A stretch of 42,078 bases of DNA from Candidatus Thermoflexus sinensis (GTDB lineage Bacteria > Chloroflexota > Anaerolineae > Thermoflexales > Thermoflexaceae): positions 1 through 42,078 of the forward strand of contig JAEVEY010000073.1 in assembly GCA_016842045.1 (NCBI GenBank), read 5' to 3'. This document shows positions 8,102 through 19,529 of the stretch, in pieces. The position numbers were made by a program, and so were the translations under genes. The notes below the pieces were generated by a model. The model saw only the letters and a list, made by a program, of their open reading frames with translations. It had not been told where the DNA came from and made no database searches. The first letter of the stretch is position 1. Every line of letters starts with the position of its first letter.

Positions 8102-9292
8102 TCACAGCTCCCCCCACCCGCGGGTCAGCACCATCCGTTCGGCCTCGGCTGCCCTTCGGAAGAGGGGACGATAGAGGGCGCGCACAATGGCTTCTGCGGC
8201 CACGAACATCAAAATCAACGCCTGGATCACGGAGATCAGGTCCACCGGGACCTGAGTGAGAAATTGCATGCGACTGGCCCCGTTGCGCAGGGCGCCGAAG
8301 AGGAAGGCCGCCAGCACCACGCCCAGAGGATGGACCTTGCCTAACAGCGCGATGGCGATGGCATCGAAACCGTATCCCAGGTTGAAGCTGAGCTCGTGAC
8401 GGTAATTGAGCCCGGTCACCTGCACCGCGCCGGCCATCCCGGCCAGGAAGCCGCTCATGGCCATGGTGAGAACAGTGATCCGGACGATGGGGATGCCCGC
8501 ATAGCGGGCGGCGTGGGGGTTCAGGCCCACCGTCCGAATCTCGAAGCCCAGCGTGGTCCGCCACAGAAGCCAGGCCACTAATAGGGCCATCCCCAGGGCG
8601 ATCAGGAAGCCGGCGTGGAGGCGGAGATCCGGGTCCGCGAACAGCCGGGGAAGCCGGGCCGTCTCGGCGATCCGGGGCGTCCGCGCGACCACATTCGTGG
8701 GGCTGGGATCCCGCATGGGGCCGTTCAGGAGGTAGCTGGCCATCAGGAGGGCAATGTAATTCATCATGATCGTGTTGATGACCTCATGTCCGCCTGTGCG
8801 TGCCTTCAGCCAGCCCGGGATCGCCGCCCAGAAAGCTCCGGCCAGGGCTCCGCCCAGGATCGCCAGGGGGATATGAAGGACAGCCGGGATCGTCCCGCCA
8901 AGCAGCGAGGGAAGGGCATACCCGATCCATGCCGCCACGATGGCCCCCAGGGCGAGCTGTCCCTCCGCCCCGATGTTGAACAGTCCACCGTGGAACGCCA
9001 GGGCGATGCCCAGCCCAGCGAAGACATAGGGGGTCATCTGGACGAAGGTCTCGCTGAGGGCTTTCGGGGATCCGAAGGCTCCTTCCCAGAGCCCCCGGTA
9101 GGCCAGAAGGACCAGGAGGGGTTGACCCGTAGCCAGGGTCACCACAATGCCGCCCATCACCAGGGCAGTGAAGACGGCCAGGATCGGAACCCACAGCGCG
9201 CTCCCCTGGACCGATTGTCGCAGGAAAAGGGTGAGCCTGTCCAGCCGCCCTCCCCATGCCTCAAGAATTCCCCGCGCGTTCCGCTCCACCAT
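8102..9292 (-). CDS. ABC transporter permease, YufP/NupP-like
   Basis: A 396-residue integral membrane protein of the branched-chain/ribose-type permease superfamily and the first gene of the importer unit. It has about ten hydrophobic segments. Family motifs seen: FNIGAEGQLALGA near residue 125, GGHEVINTIMMNYIA around 167-181 and the cytoplasmic loop FEIRTVGLNPHAARYAGI around 273-290, which contacts the ATPase. It pairs with the permease-ATPase fusion downstream, from which it is separated by about 220 bases holding a family B element. The start follows a strong GGGAGGTGA. A promoter is predicted at 9414-9443. It belongs to the nucleoside-type (Bmp-dependent) subfamily, with the exact substrate unknown. 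Confidence 0.9.
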   Translation of the reverse strand: MVERNARGILEAWGGRLDRLTLFLRQSVQGSALWVPILAVFTALVMGGIVVTLATGQPLLVLLAYRGLWEGAFGSPKALSETFVQMTPYVFAGLGIALAFHGGLFNIGAEGQLALGAIVAAWIGYALPSLLGGTIPAVLHIPLAILGGALAGAFWAAIPGWLKARTGGHEVINTIMMNYIALLMASYLLNGPMRDPSPTNVVARTPRIAETARLPRLFADPDLRLHAGFLIALGMALLVAWLLWRTTLGFEIRTVGLNPHAARYAGIPIVRITVLTMAMSGFLAGMAGAVQVTGLNYRHELSFNLGYGFDAIAIALLGKVHPLGVVLAAFLFGALRNGASRMQFLTQVPVDLISVIQALILMFVAAEAIVRALYRPLFRRAAEAERMVLTRGWGEL

Positions 9293-9413
9293 TCACCTCC
9301 CATCCTTTGCCAGAGCATTTTTGAGCAGGGCGAGCGCCGAAGACGCTCATCCCCGCCCCCAAAAGCCTCCCCGAGGAGCAGGTTGCATCCATCCAGGTCA
9401 CGGGATGACTTTG

Positions 9414-9443
9414 ATTTTACGCGCGATGAATTGGACGAGGCAA
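9414..9443 (-). promoter_or_regulatory. Predicted promoter of the ABC importer
   Basis: On the minus strand TTGCCT (9438-9443) and TAAAAT (9414-9419) are separated by 18 bases. Transcription would start near 9407, giving a leader of about 115 bases that holds one UUCG-type hairpin. Confidence 0.45.
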
Positions 9444-9558
9444 GCGTTATGAGGGAACCATCCGGTAATCCAGCCGTGTTCCCATGGGGGACGAAAGGTG
9501 CCGAAGTCCCTCTCACAGCGCAAAGGGCTGCAAGGGAGGGAAGAAGAAGCTTTCGGGA

Positions 9559-9591
9559 TATGCAGGGCGCGCCGAAGACGCACCCTGCATA
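9559..9591 (-). terminator. Hairpin after the dinG-like gene
   Basis: Nine-base perfect outer arms TATGCAGGG/CCCTGCATA enclose an inner GCG/CGC stem. The loop reads TCTTCGG on the minus strand. It lies 33 bases past the stop. There is no U tract. Confidence 0.5.
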
Positions 9592-9623
9592 CGAGTACAC
9601 GACGGATGGCTCATCCTCCAGCC

Positions 9624-12500
9624 TCACCTTCCCGTTGAAGACTCCAGCCATGCCTGGACCACGGGTCCGATTTCGCTCAGGGGGCCCCGGTGGATCGTGC
9701 ATGGAGGAAGCGCCATCAGAAACCATGCGCCGTATGAGCGGCTCGTGATCCGTCGGTCCAGGATCAGCACCACCCCCCGGTCAGAGCGGCTGCGGATCAG
9801 CCGCCCGAATCCCTGACGGAACCGCAGCACGGCCTCCGGCACGGCATAATCGAGGAACGGGTCTCGATACTGAGTGCTCCGGGCAGCGAAAACAGGCTCG
9901 TCCGGAACCTCGAAGGGAAGCCGGGTGATTACCAGACAGGAAAGCGCCTCGCCCGGGATGTCCACCCCCTCCCACAGGCTTCGGGTCCCCAGCAACACGG
10001 CCCGTTCCGCGGATCGGAAGCGCTCCACCAGCTGACGTCGGGAGCTCCCGTCGCCCTGCTCATACACGGCGATCCCGACCCTGGCCAGGGGGGCGGCCAG
10101 GGCCCGAGCAGCCCGCCGCAGGGGAGCATATGCGGTGAAGAGCACCATGGTGCGCCCCCCGATGGTTCGGGCAGCTTCCAGAATTGCCTGCTCCACCGCC
10201 CGCTGGTAGCCGGCCTGGCCGGGCTCCGGGATATCCGTCACCAGATACAGCAAAGCGTTCCGCCGATAATCAAAAGGGGAATCCAGGGCCAGCTCCTCCA
10301 TCTCCCAGGCCCCGAGCCGGTTTTTGAGATGGGCGAAGGAGGGTTCCTGGCGCTCCCGATCCACCGTCCGCAGGGTGGCCGAGGTCATGATCACGCACCG
10401 CTTCGGCTCCAGCAGGTGCCGCCGCACCAGCGGCCCCACATCGAGGGGGGCGGCATACAGGCCCACGCGGGCCCAGTTCCCCTCGCCCACATGGCCTTCC
10501 AGCCAGTAGACCGTATCCGGCGCTGGCTTTCGGATGGCGGCTTCCAGCGCCTGGCGGATTTTCTCGAAATCATGGCTGAGCCCGTTCGCCAGCCCCAGGG
10601 CTTCCTCCACTTCCGTGAACCCGTGGTCCAGCAACTCTGTGAGCGCAGCCCGGATCGCGTTCAGGGCTTCCTGAATCGCCCCCCAGCGAACGGCGAGGAG
10701 CTCCCAGGCCTGCTCCACCGCAGCCCAGGCGGGACGGTTCCGCTCGGTGCCTGTGAGCAGAACCTTGCGGGCGTATTCTCCGCTGCCCGGAGCGGTCTCT
10801 TCCAGAAAGGCCGTGAGGGCGTTCATCAGGACATCCACGCCGGTTCGGGCCGCTTCCACCGCATCGCTCAAACGGCGGGTCATACCGGCCAGCGTGTTGC
10901 GCAATGCGGGGGGAAGGTTCCGCCCCAGCTGGAGCAGGGCCCCGACCAGCCCGCCCCGATGCTCCCGGGCGCTCCCGGCCTCCTGGAGCAGCCGCAGCAA
11001 CCCGAAGCGATCAATCTCCACCGTTAGCTGCTTTGTGGCCGCCTGCTCCAGATGGTGAGCCTCGTCGATGATCAGATGGCGATGCTCCGGGAGCACCATA
11101 TTCTGCGTGGCAGCATCGGCGAAGAGCAGCGCGTGGTTCACAATGATCAGGTGGGCGGCTTCCGCGGCTTTCCGGGCCCGATGGAGGAAGCAGCCCCCTT
11201 CGCCCCACGCGGCGCACACCTCGGCCGTGCACGTCTCGTTGTCCGCGGAGAGGCGAGCCCATAACGCCCGTTCTACGGGCGTGGGCAGATACAGCTCATC
11301 GCCGTCCCCTGTTTGCGTCGTGGGCAGCCACACCAGAATCTTGGCCAGCACCCGCATCTCCTCGACGCTGGCCGGACCGGCGTGCCGCAGATGCGTCAAC
11401 CGGGCCGGGCACAGGTAATGCGCCCGGCCTTTCAGCAACGCCACTCGCAGGGCTGAGCCATCGGCCAGGCCGGATTCGGATAGCAGGCGCTGAAGGATCG
11501 GGATGTCCTTCTGGAGCAGCTGTTCCTGGAGGTTGATGGTGTTGGTGGAAATCACCACGCGCTCCCCGTTTCGCATGGCCCAGAGGGCGGCCGGGATCAG
11601 ATAGGCCAGGCTCTTGCCCACTCCGGTTCCCGCTTCGATCATCCAGTGCTTCCCTTCGTTAAACCCCCTGACAATGGCCCGGAGCATGGCCACCTGCTGG
11701 GAGCGATGCTCATATTCCGGGAAGATCCGGGAGAGGGCGCCGCCGGGCTCTAACAGCCGGGCCAGCTCCTCCTCATCGAGGGGCTGGGGTTGCGGCCTGG
11801 GGCGCAGCGGTCGCGCCCGCACGGGAGGGGGGGCGAGATAGGATTCGGGGGTGGCCAGGCCCTTCGCCCGCAGCTGGGCCCCGATGCTCTGGTCGGCGAA
11901 TCGTCCACGCTGCACGGCCCGCAGGGCCTCCTCAAAGAAGCGCCGGGGCGGCCAGGGGAGATGGGCGGCATGGCGGACGATTTCCTCGAGAATCGGCTCG
12001 GGCAGCTGGCAGGCCCGCTCGAACAGGGCCAGGAACAGCCGGTGGGTCAGCCGGGCGTCCTCCAGCGCCCGGTGAACCACTCCTACGGGGATCCCCAGGT
12101 TGTGGGCCAGGGTGGAGAGGCCGTGGGCGCCGGCATAGGGGACCAGGATGGCCGCCAGTTCATAGGTGTCCAGGGCCTCGTTGTCCAGGAAGAGGCCATG
12201 GCGGCGCAGGAATGCCAGATCCTGGTCAATGGAGTGGCCCACCAGCATGGCATTCCCCACGATCGCCCGGAGGCGGGGCAGGACCGCCCGCAAGGGGGGC
12301 GCCTGTTCGGCCTCCTCCGGCCGGATCCCGGTGAGCTCGACCACCGAGGGGGGGATCGGCCGTTCGGGGCGGACCAGGGTGCTCCAGGTGTCGAGCACGG
12401 TCTCCCCCCGGAACTTGACGACCCCGATCTCGATGATGGCATCCGTTTCCGGGTCCAGACCCGTGGTCTCCAGATCCAGGGCCACAAAAATCGAAGGCAT
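9624..12500 (-). CDS. dinG: DinG-family helicase with N-terminal DnaQ exonuclease
   Basis: A 958-residue two-module DNA repair protein. Residues 1-165 are a DEDDh 3'-5' exonuclease: DLETTG (9-14), GHSIDQDLAFL, and HRALEDARLTH with the catalytic His/Asp. Residues about 250-940 are an XPD/DinG-type superfamily 2 helicase, with Walker A EAGTGVGKS, VVISTNTINLQEQL, VNHALLFAD, the DEAH box IIDEAHHLE, motif V/VI GTRSLWEGVDIPGEALSC and the RQGFGRLIRS arginine finger. Four cysteines lie between motifs Ia and II (YLCPAR, ETCTAEVC, GGCFLH), which could hold the 4Fe-4S cluster known in this family. This layout matches the Firmicutes-type DinG with a fused exonuclease. The start has a modest GAGG. A short AAAGCTC-TC-GAGCTTT dyad at 12577-12592 lies upstream and could be an operator. 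Confidence 0.9.
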   Translation of the reverse strand: MPSIFVALDLETTGLDPETDAIIEIGVVKFRGETVLDTWSTLVRPERPIPPSVVELTGIRPEEAEQAPPLRAVLPRLRAIVGNAMLVGHSIDQDLAFLRRHGLFLDNEALDTYELAAILVPYAGAHGLSTLAHNLGIPVGVVHRALEDARLTHRLFLALFERACQLPEPILEEIVRHAAHLPWPPRRFFEEALRAVQRGRFADQSIGAQLRAKGLATPESYLAPPPVRARPLRPRPQPQPLDEEELARLLEPGGALSRIFPEYEHRSQQVAMLRAIVRGFNEGKHWMIEAGTGVGKSLAYLIPAALWAMRNGERVVISTNTINLQEQLLQKDIPILQRLLSESGLADGSALRVALLKGRAHYLCPARLTHLRHAGPASVEEMRVLAKILVWLPTTQTGDGDELYLPTPVERALWARLSADNETCTAEVCAAWGEGGCFLHRARKAAEAAHLIIVNHALLFADAATQNMVLPEHRHLIIDEAHHLEQAATKQLTVEIDRFGLLRLLQEAGSAREHRGGLVGALLQLGRNLPPALRNTLAGMTRRLSDAVEAARTGVDVLMNALTAFLEETAPGSGEYARKVLLTGTERNRPAWAAVEQAWELLAVRWGAIQEALNAIRAALTELLDHGFTEVEEALGLANGLSHDFEKIRQALEAAIRKPAPDTVYWLEGHVGEGNWARVGLYAAPLDVGPLVRRHLLEPKRCVIMTSATLRTVDRERQEPSFAHLKNRLGAWEMEELALDSPFDYRRNALLYLVTDIPEPGQAGYQRAVEQAILEAARTIGGRTMVLFTAYAPLRRAARALAAPLARVGIAVYEQGDGSSRRQLVERFRSAERAVLLGTRSLWEGVDIPGEALSCLVITRLPFEVPDEPVFAARSTQYRDPFLDYAVPEAVLRFRQGFGRLIRSRSDRGVVLILDRRITSRSYGAWFLMALPPCTIHRGPLSEIGPVVQAWLESSTGR

Positions 12501-12634
12501 GATGCTGATGAACCTCGTGGAAGATCAGCTTTGGGAGTTACAGCGAGGCCGTCTCTGATAGCCTCTTCTGTCCGCAAAAGCTCTCGAGCTTTCCAAACGA
12601 GATCATGCTCCCCTGGTAAGCCCGCTACTGGGCC

Positions 12635-12674
12635 TCTGTGTGGGCGGGCCGCGTACGCGGCCCGCCCACACAGA
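12635..12674. repeat. Perfect 40-base palindrome
   Basis: The sequence is its own reverse complement from TCTGTGTGGG outward-in to the central GCGTACGC, with no loop. It lies between two minus-strand genes and is followed by an AGAAAATTTTCCTT tract. It is most likely a mobile hairpin element rather than a protein binding site. Confidence 0.7.
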
Positions 12675-12730
12675 AAATTTTCCTTCAACTCTTTTTCATC
12701 TTTGCGTTTGCGGCAAAGCAGGTCCCGAAC

Positions 12731-12777
12731 AAAAAAGAGGGGGTTGGGACCGAATGCGGAACGCCTCCCCAACCCCC
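12731..12777 (-). terminator. Intrinsic terminator of rpoC
   Basis: On the minus strand GGGGGTTGGG pairs with CCCAACCCCC across a 19-base interior and is followed directly by TCTTTTTTG. It lies 26 bases past the rpoC stop. It is the best rho-independent terminator in the window because it has a true U tract. Confidence 0.8.
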
Positions 12778-12802
12778 GGGTGCTTCTTCCAGCCTTCCTG
12801 CT

Positions 12803-17056
<4,254 letters not shown>

Positions 17057-17088
17057 AGGCGCCTCCTCTGAGGATAATTAACGAGAAT

Positions 17089-17110
17089 TGCTCTGTTACG
17101 AACAGGAGCA
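17089..17110. mobile_element. Collapsed family B termini
   Basis: TGCTCTGTTACG directly abuts AACAGGAGCA, so two family B ends face each other with the interior gone. It lies 33 bases upstream of the rpoC start codon. Confidence 0.45.
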
Positions 17111-17202
17111 GGTTCCGGGATTCGGGCGGGGTGGGCCGCGTAAGCGTCCTGCCCCATAGAGAAAATCTTCCTTAAGGCGTGGCTTGGTTTACAGGCTCGA
17201 TT

Positions 17203-17321
17203 TGCTCTGTTGCGATCCTGATGGTGCCCGCTCGGGTTCCGCGTTCGCCCCTCCTCCCTCCCCACACCACGAAGCGGCGTGGGGAGGGAGGTCAATCAGG
17301 CCCCCAGCTGGCAACAGAGCA
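17203..17321. mobile_element. Family B MITE-like element
   Basis: It has the same termini as the 7965-8075 copy: TGCTCTGTTGC at 17203-17213 and GCAACAGAGCA at 17311-17321. The interior is also shared: GATCCTGATGGTGCCCGC, GGGTTCCGCGTTCGCCCC, then a CCTCCCTCCCCAC hairpin with a CGAAG centre. I see no clear target duplication, so the insertion is old or rearranged. Confidence 0.8.
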
Positions 17322-17678
17322 CCGAATTGTTTTTTGTCCTCCCCTCAAAGTCCTTCGGACCATCACGATGGCCGGGCGTTCTTTAGACTCCCTTCGCTCC
17401 CCTCCTCCGCGGCCCTCCGGGGCCGTGGAGAAGGCGGCGAGGCGAAAGAGCCCGATGCTTACCCAGCGCACACCCCCTCTGGCCTCCCGGATACAGGCAA
17501 AATTTTCCCACCTCTCGCTGACCGTGAAGACCGGACGGGATTGAGATGGGGATGATCCATCCGAATTGCGCGCTGCATCCCCATAGCGGAATGCAGGCCT
17601 CTCTGCTCTGGCTGGATCAGAAAGAGGCGATCCTCAATGATCCTTCCAACCCTCAGGATTCTGCTGATAAAAGACAAT

Positions 17679-17799
17679 AGGAGACCCTTCCCTGGCGTTC
17701 CTGAGCCAGGGACTGGATCTCCCAAGCGGGTTTCGGCGTGAAAATCGGGTCTTCATGAGGGCTGTTCTCAACTATAGGCGAAAGAGGGGGTTTTGTCAA
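17679..17799 (-). ncRNA. Candidate leader RNA or unrecognised small RNA
   Basis: A near-consensus promoter (17771-17799, minus) would start transcription around 17764. The first 90 bases contain a long stem-loop (about 17679-17722) in which GGAGA...TCCCTGGC pairs with GCCAGGGA...TCTCC. A CCCTCA near the 5' end can pair with TGAGGG at 17651-17656. I recognise no known family: no 6S, RNase P, tmRNA, SRP or T-box consensus. The 3' end is unknown. It may simply be the long 5' leader of rpoC. Confidence 0.3.
17771..17799 (-). promoter_or_regulatory. Near-consensus sigma70 promoter directed toward rpoC
   Basis: On the minus strand TTGACA (17794-17799) and TATAGT (17771-17776) are separated by exactly 17 bases. 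Together with 1802-1830 it is one of only two exact TTGACA -35 boxes I found between genes. The first gene in this direction is rpoC, about 700 bases away. Confidence 0.65.
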
Positions 17800-17862
17800 A
17801 TTTGCGCCGCTCCGCTGCAGGCGGGGGCATGGGGTGGCAGGGGCCCCGTCTACCCTGGGAGG

Positions 17863-17990
17863 GATCCTTTCAGCCCAGTTGCGCTCCGGATGGTGCCGGC
17901 TCGGGTTCCGCGTTTGCCCCTCTCCGTGCCGCGAAGGCGTGGAGAGGGGGGTAAATCAAGTCTCCTGTTTGCAACAGGGCAGATCCATTC
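17863..17990. mobile_element. Family B element with near-perfect 9-bp target duplication
   Basis: Termini GCCCAGTTGC (17873-17882) and GCAACAGGGC (17971-17980) are variants of the family B ends. The interior again reads GGTGCCGGCTCGGGTTCCGCG followed by a CGAAG-centred hairpin. Flanks GATCCTTTC (17863-17871) and GATCCATTC (17982-17990) match at 8 of 9 positions when one base beyond each terminus is counted in the element. This is the same geometry as the exact duplication at 7956-8084. Confidence 0.7.
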
Positions 17991-18218
17991 TCTCCCCACA
18001 GCCCCCGGGGCTGCAGGCAGGAGCTCGCCTCTCATCCGGGGAGGAGTTAGACGGCCAGCCCGCTGCAGGGCATGTCCTTTCGGGCGCTCTCCGGATGCGG
18101 AGGGAGTTCTTCTTCCCATGAGGTTTTCGGGGTTGTGCCGAAGGCCCCTGCCCAATCCCCGAAAGATATGGAGAGGGATCATCCGCCTTCTCTGTGAATT
18201 CGGATCACCCTGATCTCA

Positions 18219-18249
18219 TAACTGGACAAATTTCCAGTTAGGCTATAAT
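18219..18249 (+). promoter_or_regulatory. Promoter with overlapping dyad
   Basis: TATAAT at 18244-18249 is a perfect -10 box. A TGGACA at 18223-18228 is a possible -35 with a short 15-base spacer. The inverted repeat TAACTGGA (18219-18226) / TCCAGTTA (18233-18240), with a 6-base spacer, covers the -35 region and could be an operator. It lies 50 bases ahead of the gene at 18299. Confidence 0.5.
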
Positions 18250-18298
18250 GGGAAGTGTAGACGTCACTCACGGACAAACCGGAGAACAGGTGCTTCCC

Positions 18299-18688
18299 AT
18301 GCGTCGCTGGCCTCCGATCGGCTGGATCCTCCTGGGTTTGGCGGCCCTGGCCCTGGTGGTGGCCTTCCTGATCTTTCTCTACCTGCATCCAGCCACTGCA
18401 GCGGTTTTGCGGGATGTGCTGATCATCGCTCTTACCCTTCAGTTGATTCTGCTATCGGCCGTGGCGATCTTTCTGGTTTACCGTCTGATCCGTCTCGTGG
18501 ACTGGTTGCAGCAGGAGATCCGGCCGATCCTCCAGCGCGCCCGGGAGACGGCGGACACCGTGCATGGGACCAGCGTCTTCCTGAGCCGGCGTCTGGCCCG
18601 CCCGACCATTGAGGCGGCCAGTGTAGCGGCTGGCGTCACGCATGCGCTGCGAACGCTGATCCGTTTGTTGCGTGGCCGATCGCTGTGA
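18299..18688 (+). CDS. Small membrane protein with two TM helices, unknown
   Basis: A 129-residue protein. Residues about 8-28 (WILLGLAALALVVAFLIFLY) and 38-60 are strong membrane segments. The rest is a basic amphipathic region (LVDWLQQEIRPILQRARETADTVHGTS) resembling the heptad-rich DUF948-type stalks of small envelope proteins, but I cannot assign a family firmly. ATG 18299 is chosen because the hydrophobic N-terminus begins there and it lies about 50 bases past the -10 box; the frame is open upstream to 18248. It is followed by a YtxH-like gene, and the pair resembles the YtxH/DUF948 pairing seen in other bacteria, which supports an envelope or stress role by inference. Confidence 0.7.
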   Translation: MRRWPPIGWILLGLAALALVVAFLIFLYLHPATAAVLRDVLIIALTLQLILLSAVAIFLVYRLIRLVDWLQQEIRPILQRARETADTVHGTSVFLSRRLARPTIEAASVAAGVTHALRTLIRLLRGRSL

Positions 18689-18810
18689 AGCGGGGGCTGG
18701 ACCATCTACAGGAGTTGCGCGGTTGACCTCCCCCACAGGTTTGGGAGATGGGTTCCTGGGGATGAAGGCCAATTGCGCGAGCCTTAATCCAGTATGAACG
18801 GAGGTGACAG

Positions 18811-19191
18811 ATGGCGGAGCGAGAGAGCGGCGGGGAGTTCGGGGCCTTTCTGGCCGGGTTCCTGACTGGGGCTCTGGTGGGTGCGGTGGTGGCTTTGCTG
18901 TTTGCGCCTCGCTCAGGCGAGGAGACCCGACGACTGTTGCGGGAGCGGGGGATTGAGCTGAAAACGCATGCGGAGGAGCTCACGACCCAGGCCCGCTCTC
19001 AGACGGAAGCCGCGCTGATCGAAGCTCGCCGACGGGCCGAGGAAGCGGCAGCGGAAGCACGCCGCCGCGCGGAGGAGCTTCGTAAATGGCTGGAGGAAGC
19101 CCGGGCTCAGTTTGAGCAAATGATGGCCCAGCGTCGGGGCACCACGCCTCCAACAGCCGGCGAGTCGCCCGCCGGGGGAACCACTACTTGA
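18811..19191 (+). CDS. YtxH domain-containing protein
   Basis: A 126-residue protein with the YtxH hallmark: one glycine-rich transmembrane helix (FGAFLAGFLTGALVGAVVALLFAPRSGEETRRLL, about residues 10-43) ending in the conserved LFAPRSGEETR. A long Ala/Glu/Arg coiled coil follows (about 55-105) and then a Pro/Thr/Gly tail. YtxH proteins are small general-stress-associated membrane proteins whose mechanism is unknown. The start has a perfect GGAGGTGA ribosome binding site. It lies in a run of three small genes ahead of infC. Confidence 0.85.
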   Translation: MAERESGGEFGAFLAGFLTGALVGAVVALLFAPRSGEETRRLLRERGIELKTHAEELTTQARSQTEAALIEARRRAEEAAAEARRRAEELRKWLEEARAQFEQMMAQRRGTTPPTAGESPAGGTTT

Positions 19192-19197
19192 GGGAGC

Positions 19198-19446
19198 ATG
19201 CCCTTGATTTCGTCGGAGGATTGGGTGCTGATCTATGAGGCGGGGAATCTGATCGAAGGCCAGATGGTGCAGGCCCGATTGGAGCAGGAAGGGATCCCTG
19301 TCCGGCTTCGTTATGAGGCGATCCATACGCTGATCGCCTCAACCTTCCACCGGGTGGAGGTTCTGGTCCCGGTGGAGTGGGCGGAGCAAGCTCAACAGAT
19401 CCTGTCGACAGGGGCACTCCCTTCCGAACCGGATCTGCCGGATTAG
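19198..19446 (+). CDS. DUF2007-type small protein
   Basis: An 82-residue protein with the DUF2007 pattern: a ferredoxin-like fold with WVLIYEAGNLIEGQMVQARLEQEGIPVRL, then a strand FHRVEVLVPVEWAEQAQQIL. The family is annotated as putative signal-transducing, but its function is not established. It starts six bases after the YtxH gene with GAGGGAG as ribosome binding site, so the two are probably co-translated. The stop is followed within 20 bases by the infC promoter. Confidence 0.75.
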   Translation: MPLISSEDWVLIYEAGNLIEGQMVQARLEQEGIPVRLRYEAIHTLIASTFHRVEVLVPVEWAEQAQQILSTGALPSEPDLPD

Positions 19447-19465
19447 TCGAGATCCACCGGCCGGT

Positions 19466-19494
19466 TTGACGTTCAGGCAACCCTATGCTATGAT
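19466..19494 (+). promoter_or_regulatory. Promoter of infC-rpmI-rplT
   Basis: TTGACG (19466-19471), a 17-base spacer and TATGAT (19489-19494). Transcription would start near 19502, leaving a short leader of about 28 bases with the AAAGGAGG ribosome binding site. Confidence 0.7.
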
Positions 19495-19529
19495 CTTCTC
19501 CGGCATCCTGCTCCATAAAGGAGGACCAT

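Larger units (their letters stand above)
9293..9623. other. Gap between dinG-like gene and ABC operon
   Basis: Contains the predicted minus-strand promoter at 9414-9443. The leader hairpin around 9327-9353 has a CGCCGAAGACG centre, so in the transcript it reads GUCUUCGGCG; its sequence resembles the element end at 42040-42078. A weaker hairpin spans about 9508-9542, and a hairpin after the dinG-like gene lies at 9559-9591. I see no purine riboswitch in the transporter leader. Confidence 0.4.
12501..12802. other. Gap between rpoC and the dinG-like gene
   Basis: Holds a short dyad at 12577-12592, a 40-base perfect palindrome at 12635-12674 and the rpoC terminator at 12731-12777. The A/T-rich AGAAAATTTTCCTT following the palindrome also follows the imperfect hairpin near 17150, which suggests a repeated unit. 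No gene seen. Confidence 0.5.
17057..18298. other. 1.2-kb gene-free stretch upstream of rpoC
   Basis: No convincing coding frame on either strand. It contains a collapsed family B pair (17089-17110), two larger family B copies (17203-17321 and 17863-17990), several GC hairpins (around 17413-17431 and 18124-18170), a strong minus-strand promoter (17771-17799), a stem-loop just downstream of it (about 17679-17722), and a plus-strand promoter with a dyad (18219-18249). The part 17330-17765 may be a long rpoC leader or an unrecognised RNA gene. Confidence 0.5.

Noticed and set aside
9293-9407. Purine riboswitch in the leader of the nucleoside-type importer
   Set aside because: No TATA-N-GG and loop-loop motifs. 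The leader contains only a simple UUCG hairpin.
17459-17725. An 88-residue minus-strand frame with TTG start downstream of the strong promoter
   Set aside because: There is no ribosome binding site, the start codon lies inside a stem-loop, and composition is not protein-like. It is kept only as a remote option for the transcript.
17755-18213. Open frame on the plus strand upstream of the small membrane protein
   Set aside because: It translates through a family B element and GC hairpins, and no protein-like pattern is seen.
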